DNA from: Centrapalus pauciflorus
Taxonomy: Eukaryota > Streptophyta > Magnoliopsida > Asterales > Asteraceae
DNA length: 64,000 nt
NCBI GenBank assembly: GCA_020465985.1
Contig: JAANYP010007201.1
Coordinates: 558,001-622,000, forward strand
Reading direction: 5' to 3'
In this document: one piece after another, positions 11,465 to 22,540 of the stretch
Layout: each line of letters starts with the position of its first letter
How positions within the stretch are numbered: position 1 is the stretch's first letter
Translations under genes and position numbers: made by a program
Notes under the pieces: generated by a model
The model's input: only the letters and a program-made list of their open reading frames with translations
Told to the model about the DNA's origin: nothing
Database searches by the model: none

Positions 11465-11466
<2 letters not shown>
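10389..11466. mobile_element. Inverted-repeat element sitting between two (TA)n tracts
   Basis: The left end reads GGGTTGGGATCATTGCAGA then ACC; the right end read inward is GATGGGATCATTGCAGAACC. Similarity continues for about 50 bp with small gaps. Each end abuts a pure TA tract, so it appears to have entered a TA microsatellite. Inside, a unit of about 215 bp starts at 10571, 10786 and 11000, each with the perfect 16-bp palindrome CATTCGATATCGAATG. No transposase ORF. TA-microsatellite targeting recalls the rice Micron elements, but I have no sequence match to them. Confidence 0.7.
10571..11175. repeat. Three tandem copies of a ~215-bp unit
   Basis: Units begin with ATGCARTGTTGCATTGACGT at 10571, 10786 and 11000; the third is incomplete and more diverged. 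They are nearly identical across the palindrome and the CTCACCATGATATATTGCAT segment. They lie inside the TA-embedded element. Confidence 0.85.

Positions 11467-11531
<65 letters not shown>
11467..11531. repeat. (TA)n microsatellite, right of embedded element
   Basis: Pure TA dinucleotide tract continuing the one left of the embedded element, consistent with one tract split by insertion. Confidence 0.95.
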
Positions 11532-11533
<2 letters not shown>

Positions 11534-12087
11534 CATTACGTTAATATACTTTGATTTAATTACACTTTCTAAGAAAATATAGAAACTAAGTGTTTTATTA
11601 TTTTGATTTAAATATATTTTTTGTTAATATGTTTGGATTCAAATTTAGTATGTATTTATTTTTATTTTTATATTTTGTTATATTAATACATTTGAATTTA
11701 AATTTAGTGTTTTATTCATTTTGTTTTTAACTATTTCGTTACTTACTGCATTTCGATTTAATTTTAATTTCTAATAAAAATATAAACATAACATTTTATT
11801 CTTTTTTATTTAAATATTTTGTTATGTTAATATGTTTCGACTTATTTATTATTTTCAAGAAAAAATATACAAACTTTAAGTTTTATTCGTTTTTATCTTA
11901 AATATTTTGTAACGTTAATACATTTCAAAATTAATTGTAGTTTTTAAGTATAATATATAAACTATATAAACTTAACATAAACATTTATGTTTTGATTTTA
12001 ACGAAATGTATAGATTTTGAATTGTATACTTTGTTAGATACATTTTGGTTTGTATATTTTGTAATTAAATCAAAACATATTAATGTA
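11532..12087. repeat. Degenerate AT-rich tandem repeat, unit about 110 bp
   Basis: About five weakly conserved units, each with a variant of AAATATTTTGTTATGTTAAT and a following ACTAAGTGTTTTATT-like part. Similar text lies reverse-complemented just beyond the retrotransposon (17266-17420), so the LTR element landed near the centre of the foldback element. Confidence 0.6.
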
Positions 12088-13419
12088 TGTAACACCCTGC
12101 CCGAACCCAGAAATGTCACGTCAATTCAATACACAGGTGGCAATATCGCAATAGCTCAATTATGCACATGTCACAGGATAAACTAGAATCGCTGATAATT
12201 TAAAACTTTCACATAATATCATTAACACATAATTCACTAGATTACAATATCCCAAAAGATCCTACGTAACAACACTGATTAGATTATTACACAAAACTAA
12301 CACCAAGCTTCCCAGATGATTTCCGATCCCAGCTCATCCAGCACGGCTACAAATCCTGTCACTGATGCCCTGAACATGGAAGACTCGAATACGTAAGCTC
12401 GAAAGCTCGTGAGTACTCGAGGGTTAGACTCTGCACAATAAACACATAACAAGCGTACACATAGCACATACACACAGCACAAACCCTAACTCTGTCTCTG
12501 GCAATCAACATCACGATGCAGGTATGAACACATACATGAGATCCCGAGCCCTGCACACAGAATCACTAAGGGGGAAACCCTTCCCCAGCTAACGACCGTG
12601 CGCACCGGTGGTTAGCTCACAACCCTGTAGCACGGGCGCGAACCGGCTACAGGCCCTGCCGTGTATACACGCCCCAAGGACTGTTAGGGACAGTCGACCC
12701 GCACGATCACCCATCGCGAATCACCGTCTGTATGGAACTCATCACGGACCCCCGGACTGGATCTCATCTCATGCACACATATCACATATGTAGAAATAGA
12801 ATCATACCCGTGGCTCACGTCCCTGTCTCTTTCACAATACACAATATACACATATACAAAGCTAACTGCACAATTATGACTCAGAAAACAGTCCCGCGGT
12901 TTAGAAAAGAACTCGGGTACTCACCTGGTTGATCCACTAATCCCGAAATCTCTGACTCGGCTCGGCTTGCTGACTCGTTCCTCAAGATCTCAAGAACACC
13001 TAGGTGAAGAAGATGATCAGATTCAGCACCAAATTTTCAGATTTAGGATCCTTTCTTGCTAGATTCGTATCACATACACACACATACACGAACACCTTCA
13101 CACACACACTTAGGCTTTTCTAAAAAAAGAAAAGATAAGAAGGGACGCACGTACATATATTTTTCTATCTTCGGCGGGTTCCGACCCCATAACCCGAACC
13201 CGATACCCCAATTTCACAATTACTATCCACTTAACCCAATTAAATCCACGAACTCAATTATATAATTAATCCACTAAATTTATAATCCGGAGACACGTAA
13301 CTCGCAAACCCGACACGTAGAATCCACTACTCGGGTTCTCATTGGCCCAACACGAAAATAATTATTTAAACATCCACTCAAATAATTCCACGCAATAGTT
13401 CTAAAAACGGGATGTTACA
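12088..13419 (-). repeat. 3' LTR of the Ty3/Gypsy element
   Basis: 1332-bp LTR matching 15929-17260 except for two transitions noticed by eye (near 12116 and 12729). It contains a hairpin block at 12624-12695 shared with the diverged solo LTR at 49032. Reading frames inside the LTR are identical in both copies and are not host genes. Confidence 0.95.
12624..12695. other. Conserved triple-hairpin block in the LTR
   Basis: Three inverted repeats lie close together: CCTGTAGC...GCTACAGG (12624-12631/12646-12653), the palindrome CGTGTATACACG (12660-12671), and GACTGT...ACAGTC (12679-12684/12690-12695). The same block is in the other LTR (16465-16536) and, with changes, in the solo LTR at 49550-49621, where the palindrome has become CGTATATATACG with both arms changed. 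The role could be an RNA structure in the leader or a protein-binding site. Confidence 0.7.
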
Positions 13420-13433
13420 AATCCTCCCCTCTT
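13420..13433 (-). other. Polypurine tract of the Ty3/Gypsy element
   Basis: On the minus strand AAGAGGGGAGGATT lies directly before the 3' LTR, where the plus-strand primer of an LTR element is expected. Confidence 0.75.
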
Positions 13434-14396
13434 AAAAAGATTCCGTCCCCGGAATCTATCGCAAACTCATTCGCAATTATACATCTCTAAGTTAAATCCC
13501 CGAAAATGTTGACTCACAACTCTCGATAAATTCGCATTTGAACTCTGATTGGCACAATCATCACTAATACACGTCCCTATTTCAACTCTCGAACAAGTCG
13601 ACTCCCTCGAATCTTTAACTCAATTTGACAATCCACTAATAGCTCAAATAAATCATATCGGCAACTGATAAATCCTCCATTCACAGAATCTTCACGTGGC
13701 GTCACCTCATAAGCCACTCAATCCACATATAATCTCAATTCATTGATTTTCACTCTCTTTTATCACATGCTCACATAACTCTATATAGATCATCCACTAA
13801 CACAACACATAAAGATATTTCCATCGAATCACTAAACACAAGCTCATAAACATGGTTGAACCCATAAGGGATTAAACCCACTCTCAATATGATAATCCAC
13901 TAGCACATCACAACAAATTCGCAATTATCACTCATATAACTCACATAGCTCAACAGGATTAATCCACTAACATAGCACAATTCAGAACTCGAAAACCCAG
14001 ATAACAATAAACCCAAATCTAGCACATTGACTCCACATATACTCCCCAAACATAACGACCCCATTCAGCCCATACACACAATCCCGCCCCTCTGTCACTG
14101 AATCCCACAATCACAAACACATTCGCAATAATTATTCATATAATTTGATCCACTAACATGACACAATGCCCAATTCCAGAACTCTGATAACCCATCTTAC
14201 CACAATATATCTCACTCTCACACACATACCCAGATATAACAATCTCATATAACCCATACACAACCCTTCCACACCTCTGTCACAGAGCCGCATAATCACA
14301 GACAAAACGAAGCAGTCACACACAACGGAACACATACACTTATCACAGACATAACCCAATGACCCGCCCCACAATCGACACATACTCAAAGCAAGC
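13434..14396 (-). other. Non-coding internal region of the Ty3/Gypsy element
   Basis: Almost 1 kb between the end of gag and the polypurine tract, where protease and polymerase would follow in a full element. It has repeated TCCACTAA and CACATA text and only short low-similarity frames. I see no reverse transcriptase, RNase H or integrase motif on either strand. Confidence 0.7.
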
Positions 14397-15743
14397 TCAG
14401 AAAGACATACCCGAAACCATATCAGCATCATCTCGAGCTGCCTCTGTAGTCGCCTGAAATACCCGACCCCGCGCTCGAGAGTCATGACGACCGGATGACG
14501 ACGGCTCAGCTCTAGCCCCACTGGAACTCATACCCTGTATCGCTGATCCCAACTCTGGACAGTCTCGCACCCTGTGCCCCGGCCTCCCACAACGGAAACA
14601 CAATGGCTCTGGAACAGTACACGTGGCGGCAGCATGCCCACGCTGACCGCATCGATAACACCTGGGCACACACGGCCCACTATGGCGTCGGTGGCATCTC
14701 GGGCACTCCCGATCTCCAACCGAACTGTCTCCCCTATCGCCCCCATCTCGAGGCCTCTGCCCTACGCTGCTCTGACTCTGCCCTGTATATCTCGAACTCT
14801 GCCTCTGACTCTGACTATCTGATCGCTGGCTCCGCCCTGGTCCACTCGACCTCCGCTCCCTATCCCTGTCTCTGTCTCTATCCCGATCTCGCCTGTCTCT
14901 CGAACTCTGTCCCGAACGCCGCTCTCTGGAATCGTCTCTGGAATACCTCCGGTCTCTCGAAGATCGCTCGGGAGTCCTTGCACGCCTGCGCTGAAAGGAT
15001 GGCTCCTCCCTCTGCTTGGCTATCTCCCGCTCCCTTATGCGGGCCATCTCTAACGCTCTAGCGAAGGTAGGCGTCTCATGCATCCCGACGAACTCTCTGA
15101 TGTCAGCTCGCAGTCCATCAACGAATGCATCAACCTTTCGCTGCTCGGTGGCGATGTGATGGGTAGCAAACTGCGAATACTCGTTAAACTGATCCACATA
15201 CTGCTGCACTGTCATCTCACCCTGCTGCAAATGCAGGAATCGCCGCTCCATCTCCCGCCTCTCGTCTCTAGGAATATACTGCAGCTCGAACACGGCTCTA
15301 AACTGATCCCACGTCATCGCAAAAGCTGCAGAAGATGTCATAGCCGACTCGATAGATTTCCACCACTGCAATGCCCCTCCTCTTAACAAATAAGCCGCAT
15401 ATCACACCATATCTCTCGGCTCCACATGCGCAACTCGAAAGGCAGCCTCTACCTCGCGTTCCCATGCCATAGCCATCCCTGGCTCACCCCCACCTCTAAA
15501 CTCTGGCGGGTTCCCAGTCATGAAATCCTTAAACGAACCCCCTCGCCGAGACGTAGATGAAGAGGCACCCGTGCCCGTATCCTGACCACTCCCAGCACGT
15601 GGTCCCATCCCCTGATCTTGTTCCCGCTCCTGCTCTCTCTGTTGCCTGTAAAACTCTGTCAATACCCCCAGAAGTTCTGACTTACGAATGAACTCGTCCC
15701 CTTCCGGCTTGCCCGCGCCGGATCCCTCGCCCTGATCTGCCAT
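14397..15743 (-). pseudogene. gag: Retrotransposon gag with one in-frame TGA
   Basis: Nucleocapsid-type protein of a Ty3/Gypsy element, about 449 codons. Frame from MADQGEGSG at 15743 through FRVAHVEPRDMV, then one TGA at 15404-15402, then YAAYLLRGGALQWWKS onward in the same frame, so one point change (CGA to TGA would do it, a CpG-type transition) breaks an otherwise open gene. Visible parts: the Retrotrans_gag core with LQQGEMTVQQYVDQF, an Arg/Ser-rich linker, and zinc knuckles CYRCGQRGHAAATC and CFRCGRPGHRVRDC preceded by a CPRCHRRHSGPC variant. The frame stops at DADMVSGMSF, about where protease normally begins in a gag-pol protein. The stop could be a new lesion or be read through. Confidence 0.85.
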
Positions 15744-15913
15744 AATTATCTGCACAAACCGAAACAATTGAGAACCATAGATAAATCACCCAGCGTTATA
15801 CACTAAGCCAGGTTAGTTAACTCCACTAAAATCAATCGCAATAGATCCCCCATGGATCGAAACAAGGTTTAAGTTAAGCATCCACTAATTGATACTCAGA
15901 CTTCAAACCACAA

Positions 15914-15925
15914 GCTCTGATACCA
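15914..15925 (-). other. Primer-binding site (initiator tRNA-Met)
   Basis: On the minus strand TGGTATCAGAGC lies three bases downstream of the 5' LTR. It is the complement of the 3' end of plant initiator tRNA-Met, the usual primer of many Gypsy and Copia elements. Confidence 0.9.
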
Positions 15926-15928
15926 TAC

Positions 15929-17260
15929 TGTAACACCCTGCCCGAACCCAGAAATGCCACGTCAATTCAATACACAGGTGGCAATATCGCAATAGCTCAA
16001 TTATGCACATGTCACAGGATAAACTAGAATCGCTGATAATTTAAAACTTTCACATAATATCATTAACACATAATTCACTAGATTACAATATCCCAAAAGA
16101 TCCTACGTAACAACACTGATTAGATTATTACACAAAACTAACACCAAGCTTCCCAGATGATTTCCGATCCCAGCTCATCCAGCACGGCTACAAATCCTGT
16201 CACTGATGCCCTGAACATGGAAGACTCGAATACGTAAGCTCGAAAGCTCGTGAGTACTCGAGGGTTAGACTCTGCACAATAAACACATAACAAGCGTACA
16301 CATAGCACATACACACAGCACAAACCCTAACTCTGTCTCTGGCAATCAACATCACGATGCAGGTATGAACACATACATGAGATCCCGAGCCCTGCACACA
16401 GAATCACTAAGGGGGAAACCCTTCCCCAGCTAACGACCGTGCGCACCGGTGGTTAGCTCACAACCCTGTAGCACGGGCGCGAACCGGCTACAGGCCCTGC
16501 CGTGTATACACGCCCCAAGGACTGTTAGGGACAGTCGACCCGCACGATCACCCATCGCGAATCACCGTCCGTATGGAACTCATCACGGACCCCCGGACTG
16601 GATCTCATCTCATGCACACATATCACATATGTAGAAATAGAATCATACCCGTGGCTCACGTCCCTGTCTCTTTCACAATACACAATATACACATATACAA
16701 AGCTAACTGCACAATTATGACTCAGAAAACAGTCCCGCGGTTTAGAAAAGAACTCGGGTACTCACCTGGTTGATCCACTAATCCCGAAATCTCTGACTCG
16801 GCTCGGCTTGCTGACTCGTTCCTCAAGATCTCAAGAACACCTAGGTGAAGAAGATGATCAGATTCAGCACCAAATTTTCAGATTTAGGATCCTTTCTTGC
16901 TAGATTCGTATCACATACACACACATACACGAACACCTTCACACACACACTTAGGCTTTTCTAAAAAAAGAAAAGATAAGAAGGGACGCACGTACATATA
17001 TTTTTCTATCTTCGGCGGGTTCCGACCCCATAACCCGAACCCGATACCCCAATTTCACAATTACTATCCACTTAACCCAATTAAATCCACGAACTCAATT
17101 ATATAATTAATCCACTAAATTTATAATCCGGAGACACGTAACTCGCAAACCCGACACGTAGAATCCACTACTCGGGTTCTCATTGGCCCAACACGAAAAT
17201 AATTATTTAAACATCCACTCAAATAATTCCACGCAATAGTTCTAAAAACGGGATGTTACA
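15929..17260 (-). repeat. 5' LTR of the Ty3/Gypsy element
   Basis: Near-identical partner of 12088-13419. For this minus-strand element it is the upstream LTR and should hold the promoter. It carries the same hairpin block at 16465-16536. Followed by the ATGTA duplication at 17261-17265. Confidence 0.95.
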
Positions 17261-17985
17261 ATGTAACATATTAATGTAACAAAATAATTAGATAAAATGA
17301 ATAAAGTTGGAGTAAAATATATTACAATAAATAAAATATTTAAATCAAAATGAATAAAACTCCAAAATAAGTAGAATAAAACGATAGCATGAGCGCCACT
17401 AGACGTAACAAAATAGCTAAATTAAATTGTCCGTAAGTTTATATTTTTTTCATTGAAATTATAATAAAATTAAAAAATTAACATAATAAAATAGTTAGAT
17501 ACAAACGTATAAACGATAAAAATGTATAAATACTTTACAAATAAAACATATTATAAATAAAATATTAAGAAATAAATTGGATAGAAAATTAAAATTTTAA
17601 TAAATATATCGGATATATAAAAGAGACGTAAATTAAATAAATTAAATATACAAATAAGAACAAATTTAATAATAAAATAAATCTAATTTAAAAAATAAAA
17701 ATGTATAAATAATAATAAGATTACCTTTTTTAATTAACATTTAATATTTAAACAAAAAGTAAAAAAATTATGATGATGACTAAAACTAAAATTTAATTAC
17801 AAGACCAAAATTGTTAAAAGAACAAAATCATCATTTAAGAAAAGTTATAAGAAAGAATGACCGTTTTTGTAAGATAGCGTTTTAGGAACCATTTATTTAA
17901 ATTTTAAAGACCAGAGACTAAAGTCATAATTTCCACCAAACCACATAGACATTTTTGTAACTTTTACTTTTTTTTTCTTTTCTTT

Positions 17986-18871
17986 TCAAACTTAAAAGGA
18001 AAATTTTTTAAGGAGACATTTTCTTTTGCTTCCTCTATCTTTTTTTCCTTTTTGTCAAGGACACAAAATTTGATTGTTTCTTTCATTTTCTCTAATTGCT
18101 TTTCAAAAACTTGTTTGGAGAATACAACGTAGGTTTTGAAGTTTTATAAACATATTACAAAGCTATAGTTTGAAAATTACAAATTAAAATTGTATGTATG
18201 CTATTATTTTATATTAAATCCTTAATTTAATAGAAAATAAAATATAACTAATACATTTTAGTCGGTATAATAATTGATCGATTACAAAGAAATATGCACA
18301 TCAAATCAAATCTTCATAATAAATTTATAGAAAAATAATAAAAATAATTAAAGATGGGTGTTTTTGTCTTTGCATACAGCATGTAATCAGTAAATATACT
18401 ATCTTTAATTTTGACTTATTGTCTTGTTGAAGTACAATGAGAAATGAATGTGAATTTACACATATGACCTTGAGTCGTAAACCAAACAAATATGAAAAAT
18501 GATTAAGCATAGCCCATATGTACGTTGTCCGTAAATCACAAGTCACATGGGACCCGACCCATGAATTGGGTAGTCTTGCATGAGGTGGTGGAGCCCCATA
18601 TTTCTTGCAACCATTCCAACATGTATCTATATTGATTACTTTTGTTTTTAATCATCGGTTTGGTTTTGCATTATTTATAACGACATTGTTTAACCGATAC
18701 GTTGTACGGGATCATAATCAAACAATAATTATTTTCTTAGTTTAAAAATAGTTCAGACGAAACAAAATATTATATCCGAATATAGATAAAAATAAGCAAT
18801 CATAATAATAGATGTGAAATTTTATAAAATATAATATCAAAGGTTATAACATAAAAACAAAACTATTATAT
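17986..18871. other. AT-rich intergenic DNA
   Basis: No gene or clear element recognised. Only short frames occur, none with recognisable domains. Homopolymer-rich at the left edge. Confidence 0.5.
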
Positions 18872-19119
18872 GGGATGAGTTCAATGGAGAACCTTAATGC
18901 ATCGAAGAAGCTTGGAGAACCAAAATGCATCGCTAGAAATCGTAATACATCATGCAGGAAGTCGATGCATCACGTGGAAACAATGATGCATCACATGTGA
19001 ATTTGGTGCATCACGTGGAAATAATGATGCATCGGCGGAAATTGTGATACATTTGTGGTGGTGCATGGAGATTCTTCGAAGTTCTTCGATGCATAGAGGT
19101 TCCCCATTGAACCTCATAC
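18872..19119. mobile_element. Short inverted-repeat element, GGGATGAG...GGAGAACC terminus
   Basis: The left end reads GGGATGAGTTCAATGGAGA then ACC; the right end read inward is GTATGAGGTTCAATGGGGAA then CC. Similarity extends about 40 bp, including a TGCATCGAAGAA segment. The 248-bp interior has several GATGCATCACGTGGAAA-like repeats. Flanks are AT-rich with no certain duplication. Non-coding; superfamily unknown. Confidence 0.6.
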
Positions 19120-19854
19120 TACACACAAAATAAAAATAAGGTCAGCTACATTTCTATCTAATTAACGGAAGATTGGTCTAACGGTAATAAATTGTATATC
19201 AAAATGTAAATAAAATAATGTGATCATAATGATATATTCAAACTTTATAAAACATAATATATCAAAATTCAAAAGTTATATAGAAAAAATTAAAAATGTT
19301 ATATATCATACATAAAATTATAAAATGAGTCATCTGCTAACCTGTCAGTTTGAGCAGCCTAACTACAAGATGACCATGCACTTGTAAATAGATATACTAT
19401 AAAATAGTTGTAAAAGAAAAATAAAAAGTTATATATTATATGTAAAATTAAATAATCAATCAATTCATATATTCAGCTTAATGAAAATAATTCAAAAAAA
19501 TAATAAAATAAGTCAGCTGTTTACCTGATTGCTTGAACTATCTTGCAGATAGTTTCAATGTTCAACTAACAGTGAAATGCTTATAATTGGTATACTTATA
19601 ATATAATTTGTTTTCGATATATTTAAAATGTTATTAGATGCATCCGCGTGTTTCTTAAATATCAAAATTAGCATCGTCATTATTTTAATAACAGCGGACC
19701 ACTAATATAATTACTAGTAATTATTCAATATGATTAGAGGTGGACTAAATAGCATAAGTACAACTAACTTATTACTTGTGCTATTTTGTAATAAAATTAA
19801 AAAAATTAGTTTAGAGACTTTAAAACTATTGTTTTAAGAACAAAAATAAAAAAA
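19120..19854. other. AT-rich intergenic DNA with a diverged duplication
   Basis: No gene. Two stretches near 19290-19370 and 19430-19550 resemble each other (TATATATCATACATAAAATTA and a following GTCATCTGCTAACCTG or GTCAGCTGTTTACCTG), suggesting an old tandem copy of about 190 bp. Confidence 0.4.
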
Positions 19855-21783
19855 GATAAATTATAATTTTCGTTCCTGTTTATATTAAAATCATGATTAT
19901 CGTCTTTTTCATATAGTTGGCATTTTATTATGTCTTTGAATCCTTTCTTCAATATTTTTTAAAAGTAATCATTTTACCCTTTTAATTTATTTCGGTTTCG
20001 ATCACCAATGAAAATATTTCTTTTTTATTACATTTTATTAATGGTTTTTATTCTTTTACTATTTATTTAATATATTTTCTTATTATAACTATTAAAATTT
20101 AACTGAAGTAGTAAATGATTTAATATGTAGTATTTTTTTTATTTGTTTAATCTTGTTGGAAATTCGTAACGGTTTTTCAAAAAAACATAAACTTTAATTG
20201 AATATACGTAACGTAAACTTTTATTTGTAGTTGATAACAAAAACACATGAACCGGATGTTTTCGGTATTCACCGGTTATCAAGGGCGTCTTTTAGGGTGT
20301 GTGGAAGGCTCGACCGCGCCCCCAATTTTGTAGGGTTTCACACTCATAACAAAGATCTAAGTCCGGCCAATATTTTTTTTTTTTTTTTTGCATTTGACAC
20401 ATACACGTGGCATGGGTGGGTGCGTTAAAATGGAATTCATGTCAAATTTAATTTGATGTGTATTATTTATATTAATTTATCACTAATCATATTTTTTGTC
20501 GTTCATGATCTCCAGTTTACTTATTAAAACTGAGTCTCAAAATGATCAATTTAATAATATAAAATATTTATGAGTCTATGTTGTAATCACATGCACAGGG
20601 CCACCAAAGTCAATCGAGTGGCGTACGTAATCAAACATACGAGAAACAATGAAAAAAAGACACGAATTTGTGTGCTTTTGTTAATTTCTTGCGGCCAAGA
20701 ATCACCACACACACACCAACTGTGTGTTCATGTGTTCTGTATGTATTCGCGTACGTTTTTATATACACATAGGTCGTGGATATTTATATAAATTAAGTGT
20801 TTTGATTAATTAAATTCTAATATAATAATATATAACACATCTTAATAACTATCTTTATTTAAATCTTATATAATTATCTCTATAATTATTTATCTATTAA
20901 ATAATATTCATCTTTTAAATATTATTTAATAATATATAAATGACTAGATAATTATTTATAATTATCTTTATTTATTTGTTTACAATTATCCACTAATTAA
21001 TAAATAATTAGAAGATAATACTAATTTAAATAAATTCATCTTTTATTAGAATCTAATAATAAATAAAACACCGGATAATTAAGTAATTATCATTCAATGA
21101 AAATTCAATCGCTACAAGACATTGACAATTAATCTCAGTATTTAATTCAATCTCAATAATCATTGCATGTCGTAAATGATATCCAATATCATTTATTTAT
21201 TAGTTCGATTGCATCGGCTCAATTGTGTTCATCAGTGTGCCCATCGAGTGTTTTATGATCTTGACACACCATACACATAAAATTTAAAAAATAATTATAT
21301 ATATAGTTGAACTTAATTGTAATTATGATGATGATGATAATGATAATACTACAACTTCTTAATTAGTAGACCCATAAATTTAAAAGTTATTTTAATTAAA
21401 TACTTTTAATAATTAATAAAAAATAACGTACATATCAAATAAATCATTACATCAATTAATAATAATAACAACAACAACAGACAACATATTAAAAAAATTA
21501 TGATTTTAGTTAAATTGTAATAATAAGAAAAAGACTAAATATCAAATAAATAAAAATACAATAAAAAGAAAACTAAAATAATATAAAAATAGTAATCGGT
21601 GACCAAAGCTTAAACAAAGTTAAAAGGGTAAAATGATATTTTTTTTAAAAAGAATGGTCAAAGGATCAAAAGCATAACAAAACTATAAACATATGTACTG
21701 AAATTTGTAATTTCGACATGAAAATGGTCATTAAAATAATTTTCATATAATCGCATTGACAAAAATTGTAATTTATCCTAAAA
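19855..21783. mobile_element. Old large inverted-repeat element
   Basis: 19858-20130 (GATAAATTATAATTTTCGT, ATCCTTTCTT, CATTTTACCCTTTTAA, TCACCAATG) is mirrored as the reverse complement of about 21410-21780. The arms are clearly diverged and no target duplication is secure. The interior (20130-21400) is AT-rich and has no transposase; frames there are short and unsupported. General layout resembles the foldback element at 9951. Confidence 0.5.
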
Positions 21784-22531
21784 GATTTAGGAACTTAATC
21801 ATCAAAATGAGACAAGTTGATGAATTTTTCTTTTAATATTTACTTTATAATTACAAGTTTTATTAAAAAAAAATACACATTCTTAGTTTTACTTAATTAA
21901 CGCTTTTTGAATAGTAACAATACAATTGTTTTATGAAAACGTAAATTTATTATTGTTTAGTTTATGGCATGTGAATAACTTTTAATAAATAATTATATAG
22001 ATTATAATATTCTCTTACTTTTATATTTTTAAGTTTTCTTTTTTACCTTTAAATGTTAAAAATAATATTTTGTTACATTTAATACTGTTTGATAGATTAT
22101 AACTTTTAAATTAATATGGTTTTTAATGTTTTAACTATAATCTTTAACTTAATGTAGTTTTTAATGTTTTAGTTATATTTAATTTAATGTATTATAATTT
22201 TAAATATTTTTGAAGTTTATATACATAGTTAATTTTAACCTTTTTTTCTAAATATGAATTGTTATTAAATGTCGTAAAAATTATTTTAAAACAAAAAATG
22301 ACATTAAACTTTTAATACATTAAATTTTGTAATATACTTTAAGATTTAGTTTATTATTATAATATTTAACGAGTTTATTACCCCCACTCGTTGCAACTGG
22401 TGTAAAAATATTACTTTTGATAAATAAAACATTAAATATTTTATAAATAAGTTATCGTACAAAAACTCCCAAAAAAAGTTACATTATTATGTACCGCCAA
22501 GCTAGTAAACAGAATTAGCAACTATCAATCA
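21784..22531. other. AT-rich intergenic DNA
   Basis: No gene recognised. Near 22365-22410 a hairpin-like CACTCGTTGCAACTGGTG next to GTTTATTACCCC could be a worn Helitron 3' end on the minus strand, but it lacks an intact CTAG and has no partner end. Confidence 0.4.
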
Positions 22532-22540
22532 AAAATAAAT

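Larger units (their letters stand above)
12088..17260 (-). mobile_element. Recent non-autonomous Ty3/Gypsy LTR retrotransposon, gag only
   Basis: Two LTRs of 1332 bp (12088-13419 and 15929-17260) start TGTAACACC, end TGTTACA, and are flanked by the perfect 5-bp duplication ATGTA (12083-12087, 17261-17265). I found only two differences between the LTRs, so the insertion is young. The element reads on the minus strand: primer-binding site TGGTATCAGAGC (initiator tRNA-Met) directly after the right LTR, then gag, then non-coding DNA to a purine tract before the left LTR. No protease, reverse transcriptase, RNase H or integrase is present, so it needed another element's enzymes. Confidence 0.95.
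9951..17976. mobile_element. Large foldback (possibly Mutator-like) element, split by nested insertions
   Basis: The segment 9955-10290 (TTACAAAAATGATCA, GTGGTTTGGTCAAAATTATG, then AACGGTCC and a TTTATACATTTTTATTTT run) reappears as its reverse complement at about 17640-17965, so these are arms of one inverted-repeat element. The flanking CTTTTCTTT at 9942-9950 and 17977-17985 would be a 9-bp target duplication, but it is low-complexity and only suggestive. Inside are a (TA)n-embedded element (10389-11466) and a Ty3/Gypsy element (12088-17260). Removing these leaves roughly 1.7 kb. No transposase remains. Confidence 0.6.

Noticed and set aside
11269..11544. 91-codon frame ending in a long (IY)n run
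   Set aside because: The tail is the (TA)n repeat and the start lies in a transposable element.
12297..12932. Several frames of 60-66 codons in the LTR, repeated exactly at 16138-16773
   Set aside because: Same frames in both LTR copies with no known domain; LTR sequence, not host genes.
14574..15386. Plus-strand frames of 82-152 codons opposite gag
   Set aside because: Shadow frames of the GC-richer gag coding sequence on the minus strand.
22365..22415. Possible minus-strand Helitron 3' end
   Set aside because: Hairpin imperfect, CTAG not intact, and no matching 5' end found.
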